Shown piece by piece: positions 15,918 through 20,590 of a stretch of DNA of 20,590 nt; positions within the stretch are counted from its first letter, which is position 1; every line of letters starts with the position of its first letter. The DNA is from Pseudomonadota bacterium (lineage in GTDB: Bacteria > Pseudomonadota > Gammaproteobacteria > Burkholderiales > Burkholderiaceae). Position numbers and translations under genes: made by a program. The notes under the pieces are model-generated. The model saw only the letters and a list, made by a program, of their open reading frames with translations. It did not search any database and was not told the DNA's origin. The stretch spans positions 1 to 20,590 of the forward strand of contig JAJXUC010000059.1 in assembly GCA_021783435.1 (NCBI GenBank), given 5' to 3'.

Positions 15918-17270
15918 TCAATCCGGCAGGCCGGTCGCCACCGTTTCCGGCAGCATCCACGGCAGCACCAGCCCCAGCACGTACACCGAGCCCATGATCA
16001 GCGCGGCCTGGCTGATGCCGCCGAACGCATGGATCAGCGTGCCGGCGATGATGGGAAACACCCAGGCGATGAGCCGCGCGGCGTTGAACACCACGCTGAT
16101 GGCGGTCGAACGTACCGTCGAGGTGAACAGCTCGACCGGGTAGATGGCCATCCAGACATAGGCGCATCCGAGCGTGAAGAAGCCGTTGATCGGCGCGATG
16201 ATCATCATCGCATCGACGGTATGCGTGAACCTGTAAGTGATGACCGTGGTGATCAGGCACCCGACGAAGGTCAGGAACATGAAGACGCGCCGGCCGATGG
16301 CGTCGGCGATGAAGCCGGCGATCATGTAGGCCACGATCGCCCCCACCGTGTAGGAGATGGATACCCGCGCGCCCCACACCGGGCCGCCGGCCAGGCCCTG
16401 CGCCTTGGCCAGGCCGATGGTGTAGATGGGCAGCCAACTCGAGATCGCCCACCAGCCCACGGTGGTGACGATCGACAGCAGCGTGGTGATGATGGTGCGG
16501 CGGCGTGCCACCGGGTCACGGAACAGCTGGGCCAGCGAGAATGGGCGCCGCGATGTCTTGTCGCCGCTGCGCACGCTGGCCTCGGTGGGGCCCCAGCGGC
16601 GCTCGCGCACCGCCTCGCGCCACTTCTCCGACTCCTCGACGCCGCGGCGCAGGTACAGCACGAACAGCGCCGGCACGGCTCCGAGGATGAACATCAGGCG
16701 CCAGCTCTGCGCGCCCAACGGATGCGTGCTCGACAGCACGTACCACGCCACCGAGGCCAGCAGCGTACCCCAGCCGAAGCCCGACTGCAGGAAGCCGGCG
16801 CCCTTGGCGCGCGCGTTTTGCGGCCAGGTCTCGGCCAGCAGCGAGATGCCCGTGCTCCACTCGCTGCCCAGCGCCAGACCGGTGAGAAAGCGCAGCGCGC
16901 ACAGCATCACAAAACTGTCGGCGAACGCGGTCAGGCCCGAGAACACCGCATACAGGAACACCGACCACAGCATCATGCGCTTGCGTCCGATGTAGTCGGC
17001 GAGCACCCCGCCGATCAGCCCGCCCAGACCCCAGCCCAGCAGCGTGATGCCGATCGCCGTGCCGGCATAGACTGGAAACGAGGCCAGCTGCGTCGGTGCG
17101 AGCAGCGTATGCAGCATGGGCACCAGGACCATGATCAGCGCGATCGCCTCGTAGCCATCGAACACCCAGCCGAGGAATCCCCCGGTGAGCACCCGCCAAT
17201 GCATCGCCGTCAGTCCGGCGTTCCAGCGTGCCGGGGCGGGCTGCGCCGCCGTCATCTCATTCGCGTCCAT
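15918..17270 (-). CDS. MFS transporter, organic-acid:H+ symporter type
   Basis: A 450-residue major facilitator protein with twelve hydrophobic segments and a long central loop near residues 205-240, as in the aromatic-acid/metabolite:H+ symporter families. The loop 2-3 motif is GGVLADYIGRKRMM, with a matching ADAIGRR in the second half. GFLGWVFDGYEA near residue 32 is the helix-1 motif with an acidic residue found in organic-acid symporters. Other features are RFLTGLALGSEWSTG and GWWAISSWLPIYT. ATG 17270 is chosen because a strong AAGGAGGAG precedes it, the best ribosome binding site in the module. As first gene of the leftward operon, divergent from a LysR gene, it is the probable importer of the pathway substrate. 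Confidence 0.92.
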   Translation of the reverse strand: MDANEMTAAQPAPARWNAGLTAMHWRVLTGGFLGWVFDGYEAIALIMVLVPMLHTLLAPTQLASFPVYAGTAIGITLLGWGLGGLIGGVLADYIGRKRMMLWSVFLYAVFSGLTAFADSFVMLCALRFLTGLALGSEWSTGISLLAETWPQNARAKGAGFLQSGFGWGTLLASVAWYVLSSTHPLGAQSWRLMFILGAVPALFVLYLRRGVEESEKWREAVRERRWGPTEASVRSGDKTSRRPFSLAQLFRDPVARRRTIITTLLSIVTTVGWWAISSWLPIYTIGLAKAQGLAGGPVWGARVSISYTVGAIVAYMIAGFIADAIGRRVFMFLTFVGCLITTVITYRFTHTVDAMMIIAPINGFFTLGCAYVWMAIYPVELFTSTVRSTAISVVFNAARLIAWVFPIIAGTLIHAFGGISQAALIMGSVYVLGLVLPWMLPETVATGLPD

Positions 17271-17372
17271 CGTCTCCTCCTTTTTGCTGTGAGCCAGCTT
17301 CCGGCCGTGCGTCGCCACGCCCGCTGATTTTGTCGAAGCTTAGAGGGAGATTCCCGTTGTCGATTCGAAACT

Positions 17373-17391
17373 GGTTGACCTATCCTTAACC
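17373..17391. promoter_or_regulatory. Candidate LysR-type operator (T-N11-A)
   Basis: GGTT-N11-AACC, a 4-bp dyad with the T-N11-A core of LysR-family binding sites, lies in the 137-bp divergent gap between the MFS gene (start 17270) and the LysR gene (start 17408). It is 17 bp upstream of the regulator start, where autoregulation is usual, and about 100 bp from the MFS start. A TTGACC hexamer overlaps it on the plus strand. Confidence 0.5.
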
Positions 17392-17407
17392 ATTGATTAA
17401 CTCAACG

Positions 17408-18391
17408 ATGGAACACGCGATCAACCCGGCTCGCTTCGACCTGACGACACTGCGGCTGTTTGTCGCAGCCGTCGAGGCCGGCAGCCTGACGCTCGGCGCC
17501 GAGCACATGGCCATCAGCCTGCCGGCGGCGAGCAAGCGGCTGGCCGAGCTGGAAAGCCATATCGGCAGCGTGCTGCTGGTGCGCAACAAGAAGGGCGTGA
17601 CCCCGACCGCCCCGGGGCTGACTTTCCTGCGCTACGCGATCAGCATCGTCGCCGGCATCGAGCAGCTGTCGGTGGCGATGGTCGACTATCACAGGGGGGC
17701 GGGCGGCCACCTGCGCCTTTGGGCCAACACCTCGGCATTCACCGGTTTCCTGCCGAACCTGCTGGCACGCTATTCGGCGGCCTACCCCTCGGTCATGCTC
17801 GACTTGGAGGACGCGCTCAGCGAGGAGGTGGTCCGCGCGGTGGCACGCGGCAATGCCGAGCTCGGCATCATTGGCAACAATACGCCCGTCGGCGACCTGC
17901 AGGCCCTGGTCTGCGACAGCGACGAGCTGATGCTCGTGCTGCCAGCGGCGCATCCGCTGACCAGCCACGACGTGGTGCCGATCGAGGAAGTGCTGCGCCA
18001 CGACATCGTCGGCCTGAACCGCGCGACCTCGCTGATGCGCCAGATCGCCGCGGCGGCCGATGCCAAGGGCCTGCAACTCAAGATCCGCGTGCAGGTGCGC
18101 GGCTTCGACGAAGTCTGCCGCATGATCATGGCCGGCCTGGGCATCGGGATCCTGCCGATGGCCGGCGCGGTTCCGCACGTGAAGTCGATGGGGCTGGCGC
18201 TCAAACGACTTTCCGGCATGCCCACCCGCCGCCAGTTGCTGCTGGTCATGCGCGACGAGCCCTCGCTATCGTTGCCGGCCAGCGCTTTGGTCCGCATGGT
18301 TCGCGAGCGCGAGCAGAAATTGTCGGCGGGCCGCGCATTCACGGAAACCGCCCCGACATTGACAGGCCCGGTGAGACCTCCCTTCCTGTAG
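17408..18391 (+). CDS. LysR-family transcriptional regulator
   Basis: A 327-residue regulator. The N-terminal winged helix-turn-helix covers about residues 8-70: FDLTTLRLFVAAVEAGSLTL, then AISLPAASKRLAELESHIG and LLVRNKKGVTPTAPG. The effector domain (about 95-300) contains GHLRLWANTSAFTGFLPNLL, ELGIIGNNTP and GFDEVCRMIMAGLGIGILP, the usual closing motif. ATG 17408 is preferred; a TTG five codons earlier (17393) is possible. No Shine-Dalgarno sequence is evident. Divergent placement against the MFS gene and the T-N11-A dyad between them indicate that it controls the leftward catabolic operon, with a pathway metabolite as the likely coinducer. The last 25 residues run beyond the usual effector domain. 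Confidence 0.93.
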   Translation: MEHAINPARFDLTTLRLFVAAVEAGSLTLGAEHMAISLPAASKRLAELESHIGSVLLVRNKKGVTPTAPGLTFLRYAISIVAGIEQLSVAMVDYHRGAGGHLRLWANTSAFTGFLPNLLARYSAAYPSVMLDLEDALSEEVVRAVARGNAELGIIGNNTPVGDLQALVCDSDELMLVLPAAHPLTSHDVVPIEEVLRHDIVGLNRATSLMRQIAAAADAKGLQLKIRVQVRGFDEVCRMIMAGLGIGILPMAGAVPHVKSMGLALKRLSGMPTRRQLLLVMRDEPSLSLPASALVRMVREREQKLSAGRAFTETAPTLTGPVRPPFL

Positions 18392-18395
18392 CCGT

Positions 18396-18425
18396 TTCCG
18401 GGCGTGAGTCTTCCGGGCGCGAGTC
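18396..18425 (+). repeat. Tandem 15-bp direct repeat
   Basis: TTCCGGGCGTGAGTC (18396-18410) is followed directly by TTCCGGGCGCGAGTC (18411-18425), one mismatch. It lies 4 bp after the LysR stop, at the junction with the chemoreceptor region. Confidence 0.85.
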
Positions 18426-18426
18426 A

Positions 18427-18458
18427 TATGTGTGACTGACATCGACATGTCACACATA
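18427..18458. promoter_or_regulatory. 10-bp inverted repeat upstream of the chemoreceptor remnant
   Basis: TATGTGTGAC (18427-18436) and its exact complement GTCACACATA (18449-18458) are separated by 12 bp. The outer arms contain TGTGA/TCACA, but with a 14-bp separation rather than the 6 bp of a CRP site. A nested TGACAT-CGAC-ATGTCA dyad sits at 18437-18452. It could be an operator or a hairpin; no U-tract follows. It lies 47 bp before the MCP start. Confidence 0.55.
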
Positions 18459-18504
18459 CTGCCGACACGATCAAGCTCTGTATTCCCCCTATGGAAGCTT
18501 GACC

Positions 18505-19447
18505 ATGTTTCAAAACTTGCGTGTGAGCGTTCGGCTCGGGCTTGGGTTCGGCGCGCTGATGGCGTTGCTGCTGATTCTTGCCGGCTACGGCCTCGTTCAA
18601 ATGGCGCGGATCAACGGCCATCTGGGCGAAATCGTCAACCAGGATGTCCGCCGTGAAAAGTTGCTGAATCAGATTCAGTTCAACTTTCGAAACAGCACCG
18701 GCACGATGTACGACACCATGCTCAAAAGCGATTGGTCGGCAGCGCGCATGGCTGTGCTCCAGAGCAATCACGCGAGCACGAATCGCATCATGCGGGAACT
18801 CCACGCCATGCCCATGAGCCCCCAGTCGGCCGAGCTGCTCAAGCATGTCGAGGCCCTGCTCACGGAGGGACGCAAATTCCAGGGGGCCGCGACTCAGTTG
18901 ATGTCGCAGGACCTTTATCTGCAAGCCGTTCCCGTTTTCACCCAGCAGTACCTGCCGGTTGTCAGTCAAATACGCGACGATCTCGAACACCTGACGGCAC
19001 TGCAGGATGCAAAGATCAAAAAGGCCTACGAAAGCAGCGAGCAGGACTATCGCACGGCACGCTTGCTGGGGTTTGGATTTAGCTTCGCGGCACTGGCTCT
19101 CGCGATATTCATCGCGGCATCGATCACCCGCTCCTTGACACGCCAGCTGGGTGGCGAGCCGGAGCGACCTGGTGCAGGAGATCAATGCCGCCAGCGAGGA
19201 GCAGGCCACCGGCATGCAGCAGATCAACCAGGCCGTGGCCCAGCTCAACGCCGTCACCCAGCAAAACGCCTCGGCCTCCGAGCAGCTCGCCGCCACCGCC
19301 GAGGAAATGAATCATCAGGCAGACCTGCTGCAAAACATCATGCGCGGATTCAGGCTCGAGGGCGAGGCAGGGCAACCCGCGCATGCCGAGTCATTGGAGC
19401 GCCAGCCGCATGCGCGGCGTATGCCGAGGATGGCCATGCAAGGCTGA
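18505..19447 (+). pseudogene. Methyl-accepting chemotaxis protein, internally deleted and frameshifted
   Basis: The N-terminal half is intact from ATG 18505: a short cytoplasmic start, first membrane helix (about 11-30), a four-helix-bundle periplasmic sensor (about 32-185) with NSTGTMYD, a second membrane helix (about 190-210), then ITRSLTRQLGGEP, the entry to HAMP. At about 19155 the frame changes, and the sequence continues in another frame as SDLVQEINAASEEQATGM and QQNASASEQLAATAEEMN, the extreme C-terminal end of an MCP signalling domain, ending at TGA 19447. HAMP and the kinase-contacting hairpin tip, roughly 200 residues, are missing, so no working receptor can be made. GAGCCGGA at the junction fits both sides, suggesting deletion at a short homology. 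Its codons 32-71 are repeated at 10224-10341. Confidence 0.88.
18598..18715 (+). repeat. Right copy of the 118-bp direct repeat
   Basis: Gapless match to 10224-10341, six mismatches in 118 bp. The match begins at CAAATGGCGCGG and stops abruptly after TACGACA; on both sides the sequences have no further obvious similarity. This copy is in its natural place inside the MCP remnant, so the left copy is the displaced one. Confidence 0.92.
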
Positions 19448-19455
19448 GGGCGGCA

Positions 19456-20590
19456 CTACGCCGCTGCGCCGTCCTCGGCAAGATCCGCCGCGATCAGCCG
19501 GAACTGCTCCAACGCCGCCTCCAGATCGTCCACGATCTCCGCTGCGATCAGTTCCGGCGCCGGCAGGTTGTTGGAGTCCGACAGCGACTCATCCCGCAGC
19601 CAGAAGATGTCCAGGCTGGCCTTGTCGCGGGCGATCAGTTCTTCATAGTCGTAGGCGCGCCAGCGGCCGTTGAGGTTGTCTGCCGACCACGTCGCTTTCC
19701 GGTCATGCCGGTTTTCCGGGTGATAGCACTGCACGAACTCGTCCAGGTCTTCCCGCTTCAGCGGATCGGTCTTGAGCGTGAAGTGCCGATTGGTGCGCAG
19801 GTCGTAGATCCACAGCTTCTTGGTCCACGGGGTTTCGGCGGCGGGCTTCTTGTCGAAGAACAGCACGTTCGCCTTCACGCCCTGGGCGTAGAACAGGCCG
19901 GTGGGCAGGCGCAGCAGGGTATGCACGTCGCAGTCGTGCAGCAGTTTGCGGCGGATGGTCTCGCCTGCTCCGCCTTCGAACAGCACGTTGTCCGGCAGCA
20001 CCAGGGCGGCGCGGCCGTTCTGCTTCAACAGCGTCTTCACATGCTGGACGAAGTTGAGCTGCTTGTTCGAGGTGGTGGCCCAGAAGTCGTCGCGCTCGAC
20101 GATGTCGCGCTCCTTGCTGACCTTGCCTTCCTCACCGACGATGGTCGTGCTGCTTTTCTTGCCGAAGGGCGGATTGGTCAGCACCACGTCGAAGCGCTCG
20201 CCGGGGTCGGCGGCCAGCGAATCCCCCACCGCAATCGGCTCGAACTCCTGGCTGCCGATGCCGTGCAGCAGCATGTTCATCGCGCACAGACGGGCGGTGG
20301 CCTGCACCAGTTCCCAGCCCTTGAAGCTTTCCCCGCGTAACTGCTTCTTCTCCGCCGCAGTCATGTTGGGATAGTGCTTCACCACATAGTCGTGCGCCGC
20401 CAGCAGAAAGCCGCCGGTGCCGCAGGCCGGGTCGGAGATGGTCTCGCCGGGCCTGGGCGCCACGGCATCGACAATCGCCTGGATCAGCGGGCGCGGCGTG
20501 AAGTACTGGCCCGCGCCGGACTTGGTGTCCTGCGCGTTCTTCTCCAGCAGGCCTTCGTAGGCGTCGCCCTTCACGTCGGCGCTCATCGAC
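19456..20590 (-). CDS. hsdM: Type I restriction-modification DNA methyltransferase subunit (5'-partial)
   Basis: The last 378 codons of an HsdM-type adenine-N6 methyltransferase; the frame is open past the right edge, so about the first quarter is missing and the ATG at 20586 is internal. Visible parts: DVKGDAYEGLLEKNAQDTKS, GAGQYFTPRPLI (motif X-like), SAM-binding motif I DPACGTGGFLLA, catalytic motif IV NPPFGKK, and LPDNVLFEGGAGETIRRKLL. All catalytic motifs are intact. HsdM with HsdS methylates the host recognition site and with HsdR forms the restriction complex. In usual operons hsdS follows hsdM on the same strand; here the stop is 8 bp from the convergent MCP remnant and no hsdS is seen. 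The protein ends in a short helical tail (LEAALEQFRLIAADLAEDG) and appears complete at the C-terminus. Confidence 0.94.
   Translation of the reverse strand, partial: SMSADVKGDAYEGLLEKNAQDTKSGAGQYFTPRPLIQAIVDAVAPRPGETISDPACGTGGFLLAAHDYVVKHYPNMTAAEKKQLRGESFKGWELVQATARLCAMNMLLHGIGSQEFEPIAVGDSLAADPGERFDVVLTNPPFGKKSSTTIVGEEGKVSKERDIVERDDFWATTSNKQLNFVQHVKTLLKQNGRAALVLPDNVLFEGGAGETIRRKLLHDCDVHTLLRLPTGLFYAQGVKANVLFFDKKPAAETPWTKKLWIYDLRTNRHFTLKTDPLKREDLDEFVQCYHPENRHDRKATWSADNLNGRWRAYDYEELIARDKASLDIFWLRDESLSDSNNLPAPELIAAEIVDDLEAALEQFRLIAADLAEDGAAA

Larger units (their letters stand above)
10224..18715. mobile_element. Catabolic module bracketed by direct chemoreceptor-derived repeats (candidate island)
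   Basis: Seven genes (ene-reductase, leuD-like, leuC-like, HMG-CoA-lyase-like, class III CoA-transferase, MFS, LysR) fill the space between the two 118-bp direct repeats. Six run leftward as one unit and the regulator diverges. The flanking genes on the left (MaoC, methyltransferase-like) and right (broken MCP, hsdM) have no metabolic relation to it. No integrase, transposase, tRNA or terminal inverted repeat is visible, so gain by homologous recombination between MCP sequences is more likely than a conventional mobile element. The element status is inference; the repeats are directly seen. Confidence 0.4.

Noticed and set aside
15735..17327. 530-codon plus-strand frame antisense to the MFS gene
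   Set aside because: The translation is polar and repetitive without domain, while the minus strand encodes a clear twelve-helix transporter.
18431..18454. CRP site upstream of the MCP remnant
   Set aside because: TGTGA and TCACA are present but separated by 14 bp instead of 6 bp, so it does not fit a CRP dimer.
18461..18468. Flagellar sigma-28 -10 element (GCCGACAC) before the MCP remnant
   Set aside because: It resembles GCCGATAA only partly, and no TAAA box is found at the right distance upstream.
18499..20340. 613-codon fused frame from the MCP start into the hsdM region
   Set aside because: It is MCP only up to about 19155; after the frame change it is nonsense antisense to hsdM. It is the trace of the deletion, not a fusion protein.

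Overview
The window is G+C-rich, and almost all of it is coding. Its backbone (a Gcr-type recombinase gene, apaG, rpe, gph and trpE in a row) is an arrangement I know, from memory, from Betaproteobacteria of the order Burkholderiales. A beta-class glutathione S-transferase, two chalcone-isomerase-like proteins and a MaoC hydratase fit that assignment. Genus cannot be read from the sequence.

Region 1 (1-4164) is core housekeeping. Leftward run apaG, then a 709-residue membrane protein of the Gcr family, then the start of a lipoprotein gene that leaves the window and may be mltA. Rightward run rpe and gph, overlapping by ATGA. The divergent apaG and rpe starts are only 66 bp apart and sit inside a perfect 19-bp inverted repeat. 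Region 2 (4165-9581) holds two leftward chalcone-isomerase-like periplasmic proteins, a 366-bp leader region, trpE without trpG/trpD/trpC behind it, a GST, an EamA-type transporter, and a leftward isoprenylcysteine methyltransferase-like membrane protein whose GTG start overlaps the stop of a MaoC-family hydratase (9578-10171).

Region 3 (10224-18715) is the most notable part. A self-contained catabolic module lies between two 118-bp direct repeats that match at 112 of 118 positions and derive from a chemoreceptor (MCP) gene. It contains an Old Yellow Enzyme-type ene-reductase, a LeuD/LeuC-type hydro-lyase, an HMG-CoA-lyase-family enzyme, a class III CoA-transferase, an MFS acid transporter and a divergent LysR regulator. 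Read as a pathway: the MFS protein imports an unsaturated or branched dicarboxylate, the LeuCD-type enzyme hydrates it, the CoA-transferase activates the hydroxy acid, and the lyase cleaves it to an acyl-CoA and a 2-oxo acid. Citraconate/citramalate is the simplest substrate family, but this is inference.

Region 4 (18392-20590) carries a broken chemoreceptor gene. The N-terminal sensor half is present, then HAMP and most of the signalling domain are deleted with a frame change, leaving only the extreme C-terminal tail. Convergent to it, 8 bp away, is the 3' part of a type I restriction-modification methyltransferase gene (hsdM), with no hsdS behind it. The repeats, the broken MCP and the hsdM together suggest a rearranged accessory region attached to a conserved core. 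No rRNA, tRNA, CRISPR array, transposase or integrase was seen.
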